Positions 36,771-46,514 are shown, counted from the stretch's first letter. The stretch: DNA of 64,000 bases from Fortiea sp. LEGE XX443 (GCF_015206815.1 NZ_JADEXZ010000002.1:124001-188000), one strand, 5' to 3'. Made by a program: numbers and translations. Notes: generated by a model from the sequence alone, not told the origin.

Positions 36771-37481
36771 TTACAGGTGAGAATTAGAAAGCGATCGATA
36801 GTTGTAACCCAAATGGGAATCCTTTTGAATTTCTTGTTTAATGCTATCAAGATCAATGAAATAATCAGCAACATCAATCAAACTATCGCTGGTCATAGGT
36901 CGCAAACTCACAACTTCTACCCGACCTCCTTTGCTAGTGACAGCTTCAACAGCATAAGCTAAAGCGCCATCTCCGCTGACCAAGATAGCAGTATCGTAAT
37001 AGGGAGCTAAAGTGATCATATCGACAGCAATTTCTACATTTAAATTGGGTTTTTTGGAATTGTCTGTCAACTGAACTTCTTTGGTAAACACTCGATAACC
37101 ATTTCGCCGCATCCAAAACAAAAAGCCTTGTTGTTTTTCATTCGCCCTTGGACGTGCTGGAGTTTGTCGTGCAACATCAACTATCGTGTAGAAGAAAGCT
37201 CGCAACAATCTCGAACCAGAGGTTAAACGACAAAGCAATTTGAGATAGTCGATTTCAATACCTAGTTGTAAAGCTGCATGAAATAGATTTACACCATCAA
37301 TAAAAATCGCAACTCGTCCACGATTTAATCCGTTGACTGTAAGATTTTCAATTCTAGGTTCTCTCTTGGAACAATTTTCACTTTTGAGAGGACTTTTCAA
37401 CACGATTTTCCCTGATGAAGGCGATTCTTGTTCAAGGGGTTTATATACATTTCTGGCTTTGGTAAAATTAGTGAAAGTCAT
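36771..37481 (-). CDS. NYN-domain protein (LabA/DUF88-like)
   Basis: A 236-aa protein with a disordered N-terminus (about 1-50) and a NYN/PIN-like nuclease domain: VAIFIDGVNLFHA (about 57-69), DMITLAPYYDTAILVSGDGA (about 152-171) and a final VEVVSL strand. Acidic residues expected for metal binding are present. The group includes LabA, which affects circadian transcription in Synechococcus upstream of the regulator RpaA; its location next to an OmpR-type regulator gene is therefore interesting but may be chance. Confidence 0.82.
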   Translation of the reverse strand: MTFTNFTKARNVYKPLEQESPSSGKIVLKSPLKSENCSKREPRIENLTVNGLNRGRVAIFIDGVNLFHAALQLGIEIDYLKLLCRLTSGSRLLRAFFYTIVDVARQTPARPRANEKQQGFLFWMRRNGYRVFTKEVQLTDNSKKPNLNVEIAVDMITLAPYYDTAILVSGDGALAYAVEAVTSKGGRVEVVSLRPMTSDSLIDVADYFIDLDSIKQEIQKDSHLGYNYRSLSNSHL

Positions 37482-38957
37482 TGACTCCTCGGAAATTTTA
37501 AATTTGTGAAGGTTGTTGAGAAATTACCAAGAAAGCATCTGTGCTAGTTTATCTACCTAGCAGCAAATGATGTTAAGCTATTTGTGACTAAGCTGTTATC
37601 TGTCTAAGTTACACATTGATTTGTAGGGTTTGTATTGTGTCATTGGTCATTTGTATTGATTAGAAAAACTGAAACAATGACTAATAAATATCTACTTAGA
37701 AGCAGTAGCTTAGTACACAGAAACTGTGTTAATTGTGCAGATTCCAATGATGAACGCCCCAGAGTTTTTAACTCTTATCAGAGCTAGTTTTACGCGATAT
37801 TCCCTTTGCCTACGAATATACGGCTCTTTACTTATTCCTACTGCATCTCAACTTACCACAAGATGCTGTAAGGTGAATAGCGAAGAGCGATCGGCTTCTA
37901 TATCTTATTGTACAACTGGATGGCAAAATCAATCAATCAAGGCAAAATTTGGATATTGCGATCAAGAGAGATAAAAAACTCAAAATGCAGAAGTTACAAG
38001 GACAACATTCTGAATGTAAAAATTTAAAACTATATATTTAGATTGATGGCATTTATATTTTTTTAAACTTAGTAGTAATCTCAATTGCAGTAATATTTGA
38101 TGATATCTGCTATTTAAAGTTTATTTTTTGACAAATTCCATCAAATCTGTGGTTAACAAATTTGTAGCCAGGATTACTTATCAACTTAACCTTTAATTGT
38201 TCTTAAGATGGAGTGTTTTGATGGGGTAATAGAGCTAAATTTATATCTAGACTAGTCCACAAAAATGTCTTTGCTCATCTCCTCCAGTGGTTGTTTGACC
38301 CCGGAGGATATTTTTTGAGGAATTTATGAAAATTATGGCAGTAATACAGGATTAATTGGTTATCACATTTGATAACTCGGTTTTGTGAACTAAATACTTA
38401 TTTAAATAAAAAATTAAGAAATGATGTAATTTTTGATAGTTCTCTAGTGCTATGATTTTCCCTGTTTCTAGGGAAGTTTTACGTTTTTATTCAGAAATAA
38501 CTTTTACATATAGATACTTAGAAGCCTCTAAGCTCCTAATATTGCGAAAGTGGCTTTTGTACCACTGACAATATTATTCCACAAATTTTACTGTTGGTGC
38601 GACTAGACAAGGCTGTACTATGCCCTGGATCTTGACTTTAATATTTAAATCCACTAACCGCCTGATTTACTCTTTTAGAATAAAATTAAATCAGCGATCG
38701 CTCACTGAGCCAAATACTGAACAATAGATTCAAAATCCTCCCTTATACTCACTTTTAGTCAGCTTGTATCTTGAGTGAATTTTTGAAAAAATAACCTATA
38801 GAATTATAACTGGTGCTGAAATGTGAATGCTAAGACTAAAGACATACGTCTTTAGTTGTATTGGGAATGATATATATTTATCCGACAACATCTGACAGTT
38901 TTTTGACTTCTCTTTGCTGACATCTCTGCTTACGCTGAAAAATCGTTGTCAAAATAA
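37482..38957. other. 1.5-kb spacer, no firm gene
   Basis: A long AT-rich spacer. One 82-codon plus-strand frame (37726-37974) has unlikely composition and I do not call it. An intrinsic-terminator-like hairpin at 38280-38316 has no obvious gene upstream, and a 9-bp hairpin ACTAAAGAC/GTCTTTAGT lies at 38835-38856. The region may hold a small RNA. Confidence 0.45.
38280..38316 (+). terminator. Orphan intrinsic terminator, possible sRNA end
   Basis: TCCTCC (38280-38285) pairs with GGAGGA (38303-38308), with inner GGT/ACC pairing, followed by TATTTTTT. No gene ends nearby on this strand, so it may be the 3' end of an unlisted small RNA. Confidence 0.4.
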
Positions 38958-41309
38958 TTGCATCCCTTACTCGGTACTATAATGAAATACGATGTAGTAG
39001 AGCAGATTTTTAATAAATATTCGACTTTACGCAAATTTGAACATTTGGAAATAGATGTTCATTTTTGTATTCTGGATAAATCTGAGCAAGTGCAACGGTT
39101 TGCATCTCAACCACAAGAAGTGATGTTGGGCAAAGATATTCGAGTCAGCTTTCCCGAATTTATTGGGAAAGAAGATATCTTACAATCTATTCTTCAAGGT
39201 CAACAAGAAAACTTTGAATTAGCAGCAATTAGACGAACTTTCGATCATCAATCTGATATATATATAAATATATATATTATTAGTGAACCAAAGGAAAAAT
39301 CATCTTTAATGATTTTAATTGAAGATGTTACAGAAAAACTAAAAATAAAACAAGATTTATTAAAAATAACTAATGCGGCGAATCTGCTATCAATGACACT
39401 GGTGGCATATAAAAATTATATGGATACAGTTATCAGTTCAATGGCAGATGCCTTATTGGTAACTACGAATACAGGAAAAATCAAAAAAATTAATTTAGCG
39501 GCGCAAAAGTTATTTGATTTTCAAGAATCAGAGTTAATCAACCAACCAATATCTTTGATATTTGATGATAATTTTTTATTGCTCAGAATTATTAATCACT
39601 ACAGTAAAATAAACCGGGATTTGCAGCATTTTGAAGTTGTGTGTCGCAAAAAAACACGAGAAAAAGTACTAGTAGCTTTTTCTTGTGCAGTTATGCAGAA
39701 AAAAAATGAAGTTTTAGAAGATATTATTTACATTGGTCGGGATATTACTAGTCGTCAGCGTCGAGAACAACGTAATAATGCCCAATATGCAATCACTCGC
39801 ATTCTCTCAGAATCTCAAAGCATTAAACAGGCAATGCCAGAAATTTTACAGGCAATTTGTCAAAGTTTAGAGTGGGATGTGGGGGAATTATGGACAACAA
39901 GTGAATATATTAGTACAGATGTGCCAGAAGACAGTGAAGATGCAGTACTAAGATGTGTAGAAATTTGGTCGAGCCGAGTTGTATCTGTGCGTGAATTTAA
40001 GGCGGTTACATGGCAGACTACATATGTCCCTAGTGTGGGATTTCCTGGCCAAATTTGGGACAGACGTTCTCCCTTATGGATTAAAAATATTTTAGACTAT
40101 GATGACTTACAGCGATCGCCAACTGCTGTAGCTTCAGGATTGTGTTCAGCATTTGGTTTTCCGATCCTAGACGACAATAAAATTTTAGGAGTAATGACTT
40201 TTTTTAGCCGCGATGTGCAACCAAAAGATGCAGATTTATTGCAAATGATGGTTTCCGTTGGCAGTCAAATCGCTCATTTTATGAAACGTAGACAAGCAGA
40301 AAATGAGTTGTTAGAAAGTGAATCGCGCTATCGAGATATTTGTGAAAATGCTAATGATTTAATTCAGTCTGTAAATCATTGTGGTCATTTTTTATATGTC
40401 AATCGGACATGGTGTAAAACATTAGGATACAGTGCCGCAGAAGTAGCTCAAATGAATGTCTTTGACATTATCCATCCTGATTTTCAAAACCATTGTCGGC
40501 AAATGTTTTATCGTTTGATGTCAGGACAACAAATAGAGCAAGTTAAGGTTGCTTTTATTGCCAAGAATGGTCAAACAGTTTTTTTGGAAGGCAATATTAA
40601 CTGTAAATTTGCAGGTGGAAAGCCAATTGCAACTCGTGGTATTTTTCGCAACATTACCCAAAGAGTAGCACTAGAAGAAGCATTGCGGCATCAACAGGAA
40701 CAAACAGAACAACTTTGGCAGGCGAGATTACCAGCACTCACATCTAATTCTTTACAATTACCAACAGATAGTACTCACGCAGATGTAACCTATGTGACTG
40801 TTTTGTGTGCAGATATCGTTGGCTTATGCGAAATTGCTGCTTCTGAAAGTGCAATGCAACTAGTTAATTTACTCTGTCCAATTTTTGTAACTTTCGATTA
40901 CCTAAGTAATTACTATGGTTTAGAAAAAATCAAGACCATCAATGATGTCTATGTGGTGATGGCTGGATTACCCACAAAAAGGCCAGATCATGCCCAAGCG
41001 ATCGCTAAAATGGCCTTAGATATGCAAACAGCGATCGCTACATTTAATCTAGAGAATCAGCAGAACTTTAACATTTGCATTGGTATTCACACTGGCTCAG
41101 TTACAGCAGGTGCGATCGGTTTAAACGATATAATCAACATTGCCAGATGTATAGAATCGCAAAGTTTAGCGGACACCATCCAAGTTACACCAACTACTTA
41201 CGAACAACTACGTGATGAATTCTCGCTAGAACCACAGGGTGAAATGGAAATTTCAGGACAAGAGAATATCACAACTTATCTGTTGCGCGGTAAGAAAATA
41301 GGGGAGTAG
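38958..41309 (+). CDS. PAS-GAF-PAS protein with degenerate cyclase domain
   Basis: A 783-aa sensor. In order: an N-terminal PAS-like region (1-130), a PAS domain (about 150-265), a GAF domain (about 280-450), a second PAS with PAC (about 460-575), and a class III nucleotide cyclase domain (about 605-775). The first metal Asp is in CADIVG, Lys in EKIKTIND keeps the purine-site position, and GIHTGSV is present. But the segment that normally reads KFxYDLWGDTVN is about 8 residues short (AIGLNDIIN), and the catalytic Arg of the NxxSR motif is replaced (NIARC). Cyclase activity is therefore doubtful. Start could also be the Met at residue 9 (38982). Confidence 0.85.
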   Translation: MHPLLGTIMKYDVVEQIFNKYSTLRKFEHLEIDVHFCILDKSEQVQRFASQPQEVMLGKDIRVSFPEFIGKEDILQSILQGQQENFELAAIRRTFDHQSDIYINIYIISEPKEKSSLMILIEDVTEKLKIKQDLLKITNAANLLSMTLVAYKNYMDTVISSMADALLVTTNTGKIKKINLAAQKLFDFQESELINQPISLIFDDNFLLLRIINHYSKINRDLQHFEVVCRKKTREKVLVAFSCAVMQKKNEVLEDIIYIGRDITSRQRREQRNNAQYAITRILSESQSIKQAMPEILQAICQSLEWDVGELWTTSEYISTDVPEDSEDAVLRCVEIWSSRVVSVREFKAVTWQTTYVPSVGFPGQIWDRRSPLWIKNILDYDDLQRSPTAVASGLCSAFGFPILDDNKILGVMTFFSRDVQPKDADLLQMMVSVGSQIAHFMKRRQAENELLESESRYRDICENANDLIQSVNHCGHFLYVNRTWCKTLGYSAAEVAQMNVFDIIHPDFQNHCRQMFYRLMSGQQIEQVKVAFIAKNGQTVFLEGNINCKFAGGKPIATRGIFRNITQRVALEEALRHQQEQTEQLWQARLPALTSNSLQLPTDSTHADVTYVTVLCADIVGLCEIAASESAMQLVNLLCPIFVTFDYLSNYYGLEKIKTINDVYVVMAGLPTKRPDHAQAIAKMALDMQTAIATFNLENQQNFNICIGIHTGSVTAGAIGLNDIINIARCIESQSLADTIQVTPTTYEQLRDEFSLEPQGEMEISGQENITTYLLRGKKIGE

Positions 41310-41424
41310 GCGCTTTGATGGGAAAATTTTGGAAAGGCAATTGCTTATAATCAAAATATTATTATTTTGGAGTAAAGAGAAAATCAATACTGCTGGGTTA
41401 AGAATTAAGCAGTATTGAGAATAA

Positions 41425-41700
41425 GGCATTGCTGAATGCAGGGATGAATTGGCGATCGCATTTAGTACAAATGTGTCCACAGTTTACCTCCCCTCTTGCC
41501 GTTTTTGCGAATTTCCGTAGACTTAAGTAGAAAGATGCAAATAAACCGAACTATGTAACGGAAAGTAAAGTAGCTTGAAAACCTCTTCCCTTCTGCCTTC
41601 TGCCCTCTGCCTCCTGCCTTCTGCCTTCTGCCCTCTGCCTCCTGCCTTGTCATAACGACAATTTTTAACACCGACCTACTTACAGTGTGGACATTGCAGC
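41425..41700 (-). mobile_element. IS1-family deletion relic, interrupted by MITE
   Basis: The end GGCATTGCTGAATGCAGGG at 41425 matches the left end of the complete IS1 element at 47559 (23 of 26 positions over its first 26 bases). On the minus strand two fragments of the InsA zinc-finger start are seen: QCPHCK (41683-41699) and STEIRKNGKR (about 41492-41522), separated by the MITE. The rest of insA and all insB are gone, and no right end is recognisable. Confidence 0.75.
41524..41682. mobile_element. TA-inserting MITE with heptamer array, copy 2
   Basis: 159 bp with the same ends and core as copy 1. The internal array has about eight heptamers (CTTCTGC, CCTCTGC, CTCCTGC types). Removing AGTAG...CTACT and one TA restores an uninterrupted insA reading frame (CPHC-K-STEIRKNG), which shows that TA was duplicated on insertion. 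Confidence 0.9.
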
Positions 41701-41817
41701 TAACGCACTCCAGGTAAACAATTATCAAAGTATCGTATTGAAACAGCGAACAGTAAAACTGGAAATGTATGACTTCACACTTTATACTTTCCTCATCCCA
41801 AATTCTCACTTGCAAAA

Positions 41818-42975
41818 TTGGTTAAAGTTGTTGTTACTGGTATTGGTTTAGTCTCGGCTTTAGGCGCAAGCTTAGAGGATAGCTGGCAAAACTTGTTAGC
41901 AGGTAAATCAGGAATTCAATTACAGCAACCATTTCCAGAACTTGAACCAGTTCCTTTAGGTTTAATTGGTAAACAACCATCTGGGTTAAAAACGCTCAAC
42001 CAGGTGATTGTTGCTTCTGCGTTAAAAGATGCTGGCTTGGTTCTACCTTTACTTGATTGTGCTGTAGTAATTGGATCGAGTCGCAGCCATCAAAGTGATT
42101 GGGAATTGCTGGCAAAAAAAATGTATGGGAAAGATCCCAATTCCACAGAGGAAGTAGGTTTAGAAGATTGGTTGGATATCTTACCTCATATGAATGCGAT
42201 CGCATCTGCTAGAAAAATTGGTGCATCGGGAATAGTTGCAGCACCGATGGCGGCTTGTGCTACAGGGATTTGGGCTATTGCTCAAGCAGCTTTTTTAATT
42301 CAAACTAGGCAATGTCAACGGGTAATTGCTGGCGCAGTGGAAGCACCGATTACACCTTTAACTATTTGCGGGTTTCAACAGATGGGTGCTTTAGCTAAAA
42401 CTGGCGCTTATCCTTTTGATGTACATCGAGAAGGTTTAGTCTTGGGTGAAGGTGGTGCTGTGTTGGTTTTAGAGTCAGCAGAATTAGCTAAGCAGCGCCA
42501 AGCCAAAGTTTATGGTGAAATTCTGGGCTTTGGTTTGACAGCAGACGCATATCACACCAACCAACCAGAACCAAATGGGAAAAGTGCGATCGCGGCTATT
42601 CAACAATGTCTAAAACGCAGTAATCTAATTCCAAATGATATTGACTATATTCACGCTCACGGTACAGCCACACAGTTAAATGACCGAATTGAAAGCAAAG
42701 TAATACAACAGGTATTTCCCCAAAAAGTAGCTGTCAGTTCCACCAAAGGTGCTACAGGCCATACTTTGGGAGCTTCAGGCGCTTTAGGAGTGGCTTTTTC
42801 CTTACAAGCTTTGCAGCAACAACTTTTACCGCCATGTGTCGGCTTACAAACACCAGAATTTGATTTAAATTTCATGATGTCTGCACAACAAAGCACAATT
42901 CAACAAATATTATGTTTTAGCTTTGGCTTTGGTGGTCAAAATGCAGTTATAGCTTTGGGTAGTATTAATTCGTAA
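41818..42975 (+). CDS. Beta-ketoacyl-ACP synthase (KAS II-like)
   Basis: A 385-aa condensing enzyme of the thiolase fold. Active-site Cys is in MAACATG (near 147), with His in HAHGTAT (near 281) and His in GATGHTLGASG (near 315), the usual C-H-H triad. It is shorter than FabF (about 410) and less typical in its first 100 residues, so it may act outside housekeeping fatty-acid synthesis, for example in a glycolipid or polyketide-like route. Start is TTG at 41818, preceded by weak SD; the IS1 relic with MITE lies directly upstream, so its promoter may have been altered. Confidence 0.85.
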   Translation: MVKVVVTGIGLVSALGASLEDSWQNLLAGKSGIQLQQPFPELEPVPLGLIGKQPSGLKTLNQVIVASALKDAGLVLPLLDCAVVIGSSRSHQSDWELLAKKMYGKDPNSTEEVGLEDWLDILPHMNAIASARKIGASGIVAAPMAACATGIWAIAQAAFLIQTRQCQRVIAGAVEAPITPLTICGFQQMGALAKTGAYPFDVHREGLVLGEGGAVLVLESAELAKQRQAKVYGEILGFGLTADAYHTNQPEPNGKSAIAAIQQCLKRSNLIPNDIDYIHAHGTATQLNDRIESKVIQQVFPQKVAVSSTKGATGHTLGASGALGVAFSLQALQQQLLPPCVGLQTPEFDLNFMMSAQQSTIQQILCFSFGFGGQNAVIALGSINS

Positions 42976-43027
42976 TTATATTAAGTCACAGGATGTTATT
43001 CAAAAGTAAGCACATCAAATAGAGGTT

Positions 43028-43396
43028 TTATTTTCGCCAGACTACTAATATTACTCCAACTACAATCAAGCTCAAACCTAATAAGCGCATAACAGAGATA
43101 GGTTCTTTCAATATCCAGTATCCTAGCAAGACAGAAAAAATATAACCTATGGATATAGATGGGCCAGCAACACTGAGATTAACTCTAGTGAGCAGCAAAA
43201 TATAAAATATAGCACCTATTGCATAGCAAGTTAATCCGATTAAAAGTTCTGGTGTTGTGATGATACTAAGAATGTGACTAATCGCATTCCCTACATGAAC
43301 CCTGCCTAATTTGTTTGCACCTATTTTCAAAAAAAATTGTCCTGCTGTGCTAATTAGAACTGATATGAGTAGTAAACTAAATTCTTGCGGTGTCAT
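43028..43396 (-). CDS. SMR/EamA-like small membrane protein (flippase subunit type)
   Basis: A 122-aa protein with four membrane helices in the EmrE/SMR pattern (ends LGLSLIVVGVILVVW; conserved PISIGYIFS-like turn at helix 3 and GYWILKEPIS before helix 4). EmrE's membrane-embedded glutamate in helix 1 is absent. It lies 70 bp after a GT2 glycosyltransferase on the same strand, so an ArnE/ArnF-like role in flipping a lipid-linked sugar is more likely than drug efflux. That role is inferred from context. Confidence 0.75.
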   Translation of the reverse strand: MTPQEFSLLLISVLISTAGQFFLKIGANKLGRVHVGNAISHILSIITTPELLIGLTCYAIGAIFYILLLTRVNLSVAGPSISIGYIFSVLLGYWILKEPISVMRLLGLSLIVVGVILVVWRK

Positions 43397-43466
43397 AGCA
43401 TTGTAATTTCTGGCAGGAAAATTAGATGTACTTTTCTAATAATTTCGTATTTTGAACTAAAACTCA

Positions 43467-44429
43467 CTATTTAGACTGCATTTCTGAGATTTTAATTAAA
43501 CCGCCAGTTTCTTTTACAGTATAGATAGGACGGGCTTTAACTTCTTCATAAATGCGCCCAATGTATTCGCCTAAAATGCCAATACAAATTAACTGTACAG
43601 AACCGAGAAAAAACATCGCAATTGTAATCAAGGTGTAACCAATTAAAGGACTAACAGGTTCAAATAAGCGCCAATACAGTACTAGTATGATCATCAATAG
43701 AGCGATCGCAGCTGCCAACATGCCTAAATAGGTAGCTAACTTTAAAGGCACTGTGGAAAAAGAAATAATGCCATCGATAGCCAAAGCCCAAGACTTACCA
43801 AAGGTATACTTGACTTGTCCAGCAAAACGCGGTTCTCGTTCAAAAAGTACAGATGTTTGCCGGAATCCTACCCAAGCGCGTAAGCCGCGAATGTAACGGT
43901 TACGTTCAGGCATGGCATTGAGAATATCCACAACTTGCCTGTCTAGTAAACAGAAATCTCCCGTATCTGTCGGTATATCGACATGAGACAAACGTCGGAG
44001 AATACGATAAAAGGCATAAGCAGTCAAGCGTTTCAGCCAACTTTCCCGTTTGCGAGATAAACGTTGAGCATAAACTACTTGATAGCCCTGTCGCCATTTT
44101 TCCAGCATCTTGACGATTAGTTCTGGGGGATCTTGCAGATCCGCATCCATGATAATCGCACATCTGCCTTGCACAAAGTTTAGTCCGGCTGTGACTGCGA
44201 TTTGATGACCGAAATTTCGTGCAAAACTCAGATAACGCACTCGATTGTCGTGATGGTGAAGTTCACGAATCATACTCAAAGAGCGATCGTGACTACCATC
44301 ATCAACTAAAATTAACTCAACTTCACCGTCTAACTGCTCTACAACATGATGCAGACGACGGTACATTTCCGTAATATTTTCTTCTTCGTTATAAATGGGA
44401 ATTATTAAAGAGTATATTGGTTGAGTCAC
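43467..44429 (-). CDS. Polyprenyl-phosphate glycosyltransferase (GT2, GtrB/ArnC-like)
   Basis: A 320-aa enzyme: an N-terminal GT-A domain (start [16 protein letters not shown]-type metal site [11 protein letters not shown] near 95, and a [10 protein letters not shown] loop) followed by two C-terminal membrane helices (about 235-290). Such enzymes load a sugar onto undecaprenyl or dolichyl-type phosphate at the cytoplasmic face. It forms a group with the SMR-like protein downstream and a divergent GT39 gene, which together would make a lipid-linked sugar, flip it and transfer it. Confidence 0.88.
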   Translation of the reverse strand: MTQPIYSLIIPIYNEEENITEMYRRLHHVVEQLDGEVELILVDDGSHDRSLSMIRELHHHDNRVRYLSFARNFGHQIAVTAGLNFVQGRCAIIMDADLQDPPELIVKMLEKWRQGYQVVYAQRLSRKRESWLKRLTAYAFYRILRRLSHVDIPTDTGDFCLLDRQVVDILNAMPERNRYIRGLRAWVGFRQTSVLFEREPRFAGQVKYTFGKSWALAIDGIISFSTVPLKLATYLGMLAAAIALLMIILVLYWRLFEPVSPLIGYTLITIAMFFLGSVQLICIGILGEYIGRIYEEVKARPIYTVKETGGLIKISEMQSK

Positions 44430-44476
44430 AGTTGTTATTAGATTATGAAATCAAGGCAGTCATCAAATTATTGATA

Positions 44477-44684
44477 TAAGTAGAAAGGTGCAAATAAACC
44501 GAACTATTTAACGGAAAGTAAAGTAGCTTGAAAACCTCTTCCCTCCTGCCTCCAGCCTTCTGCCCTCTGCCTCCAGCCTTCTGCCCTCTGCCTCCAGCCC
44601 TCTGCCTTCTGCCCTCTGCCCTCTGCCTTCTGCCCTCTGCCTCCTGCCTTGTCATAACGACAATTTTTAACACCGACCTACTTA
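44477..44684. mobile_element. TA-inserting MITE with heptamer array, copy 3
   Basis: 208 bp, the longest copy, flanked by TA. The internal array has some fifteen heptamers (CTGCCCT, CTGCCTC, CCAGCCT and relatives). It lies in the promoter region between the divergent GT2 and GT39 genes. A 76-codon frame over it (Gly/Arg/Gln-rich) is only a translation of the array. Confidence 0.9.
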
Positions 44685-44786
44685 GTTTCTCCTAAAAAAT
44701 CCTTCTAGAGTAACTCAATCGTCAAAATTATATCCAGTTATGGTAATAAATAAACACTTAATTAAATAATTAAACTGATTTTCGAT

Positions 44787-46331
44787 ATGCGCCCATTCCA
44801 AAAAAAAGAATGGCTATTTAGCTTGCTGCTAGTGTCTTTAGTTCTGTGGCTGATATGTTTGGGAAACTCTCCCTTGCGAGACTGGGATGAAGGAACTGTG
44901 GCACAAGTCGCCCGTGAAATTTGGCGCGCCCCCTTTGGTTCTCTGCATTGGCTATATCCAACTTTAGCAGGTGAACCATATCATAATAAGCCGCCTCTCA
45001 TGCACTTGTTAATTGCTTGGTCTTACTCCCTCGGAGGCGTGAATGAATGGACAACACGCTTACCGGGTGCTGTGTTAACTGCATTAGGCGTGCCTTTACT
45101 TTATTTGGTGGGGAGTTTACTATTTAACGATAGTTTACCAGCTTTGTTTGCGGCTTTAGTTTACTTAACAACTTTGCCTGTGGTACGTCATGGACGTTTG
45201 GCAATGCTAGATGGTACAAGCATTACTTTTTTCTTATTATTGCTGTTTTGTGTATTAAAGTCACGTCATCAGCAACGTTGGGCTTTAGGTGTGGGATTTT
45301 GCCTAGGGCTAATTACCCTGACTAAAGGAATGTTGGTTTTGTTACTGGGGGGTATTGCTGCTTTATTTATTCTGGCATCCTCACAATTAGCTTTGTTAAG
45401 CAACGCCTATTTATGGGGAGGAATTTTGTTGGGAATTGCGCCTGCGATCGCTTGGTATGTTGCCCAATGGCAGTATTATGGTGGTAATTTCTTACAAATA
45501 AATCTACAAGCGCAAACATTTGACCGCATAGCTCAATCTGTTGAAGGTAATACAGGCGCTCCTTGGTATTATTTAATTGAGTTATTAAAATATGCTTTTC
45601 CCTGGTTGTTATTTTGGCCAGGAGGATTTTATCTCGCTTGGAAAAAACGTTATTCTAGCTGGGGTAGCTTAGTTTTAGTTGGTACAATTGTTTACTTTTT
45701 GACTATTTCTTTGATAACTACAAAACTTCCCTGGTATATTATGCCTCTGTACCCATTTTTAGCGCTGGCAGTTGGGGCAGAACTCAGTCAAGTTTGGCAA
45801 AAAAAACAATTTAATTCTCGAATTTGGACAATATTTATAGTTATTATTGCGGCTGCTGGTTTAGGAGGTGGCGTTTACTTCACTGTTGTACAGGAAGAGT
45901 CTGTGTTAATCGTTATGAGTATTGTTTTAACTATTAGCATGAGTATAGTGGCATGGTTAATTCAAAAAAGCGATCGCAGATTTATTCCTGTTTTGTTTTC
46001 TGGGATGTATTTAGTCTTATTATTATTAATGAGTTCACAATCCTGGATTTGGGAATTAAATGAAGCATTCCCAGTTAAACCAGTAGTAGCCTTAATTCGC
46101 AACCATGTTTCACCAGGAACAAAAATTTATACATCATTTGCCTATGGTCGTCCTAGTTTAAATTTTTACTGCGATTGTCAAGTAATTCCCGCAACTGCCC
46201 TTGTTTTACAACAGATGTGGGCAAATAATTCTTATTTATTGTTAGACAACGGTACATTATCTAACCTAAATTTACCTGCGGATAAAGTTTTAGGTAATGC
46301 AGAAAATTTTAGTTTAATCGCATCCAAATAA
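44787..46331 (+). CDS. GT39 glycosyltransferase (ArnT/PMT-like)
   Basis: A 514-aa membrane enzyme with about ten to eleven helices. The first periplasmic loop carries the acidic motif RDWDEG (about 31-36), which is catalytic in ArnT and protein mannosyltransferases, and EPYHNKPPL follows near 70. It uses a polyprenyl-phosphate sugar to glycosylate a lipid or protein on the outer side of the membrane. The matching donor-making GT2 is divergently encoded, with a MITE between them. Confidence 0.88.
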   Translation: MRPFQKKEWLFSLLLVSLVLWLICLGNSPLRDWDEGTVAQVAREIWRAPFGSLHWLYPTLAGEPYHNKPPLMHLLIAWSYSLGGVNEWTTRLPGAVLTALGVPLLYLVGSLLFNDSLPALFAALVYLTTLPVVRHGRLAMLDGTSITFFLLLLFCVLKSRHQQRWALGVGFCLGLITLTKGMLVLLLGGIAALFILASSQLALLSNAYLWGGILLGIAPAIAWYVAQWQYYGGNFLQINLQAQTFDRIAQSVEGNTGAPWYYLIELLKYAFPWLLFWPGGFYLAWKKRYSSWGSLVLVGTIVYFLTISLITTKLPWYIMPLYPFLALAVGAELSQVWQKKQFNSRIWTIFIVIIAAAGLGGGVYFTVVQEESVLIVMSIVLTISMSIVAWLIQKSDRRFIPVLFSGMYLVLLLLMSSQSWIWELNEAFPVKPVVALIRNHVSPGTKIYTSFAYGRPSLNFYCDCQVIPATALVLQQMWANNSYLLLDNGTLSNLNLPADKVLGNAENFSLIASK

Positions 46332-46514
46332 AGTATATAAATAAATATAAATTATTCGTAGTGTTATGCAGTAGGCTAAGGCACTTTGAATTTTTGATGG
46401 TGCGTTGCGCTGCGCGACAACACGCCCTACTAAATTGATGCAATTTTACCTATTATTGCAAATAATTCTTAATTATTGTAAGATATTTTTTGTGCCAATT
46501 CCGATTAGAAACTG

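Larger units (their letters stand above)
41310..41817. other. Spacer with nested IS1 relic and MITE
   Basis: The 508-bp gap before the ketoacyl synthase is filled by an IS1-family deletion derivative (about 41425-41700) with a MITE inside it. The last 110 bp before the start codon show no clear ribosome-binding site. Confidence 0.7.

Noticed and set aside
37726-37974. 82-codon plus-strand frame in the spacer before the cyclase-like gene
   Set aside because: No ribosome-binding site, unlikely composition and no family resemblance; it probably is chance.
43028-43396. Call as a drug-efflux EmrE
   Set aside because: The essential glutamate in helix 1 of EmrE is missing and the neighbour is a polyprenyl-phosphate glycosyltransferase, so a flippase-type role is preferred.
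44443-44673. Gly/Arg/Gln-rich 76-codon frame upstream of the GT39 gene
   Set aside because: It is the translation of the heptamer array in a MITE; the same peptide appears at 41462-41815 for the same reason.
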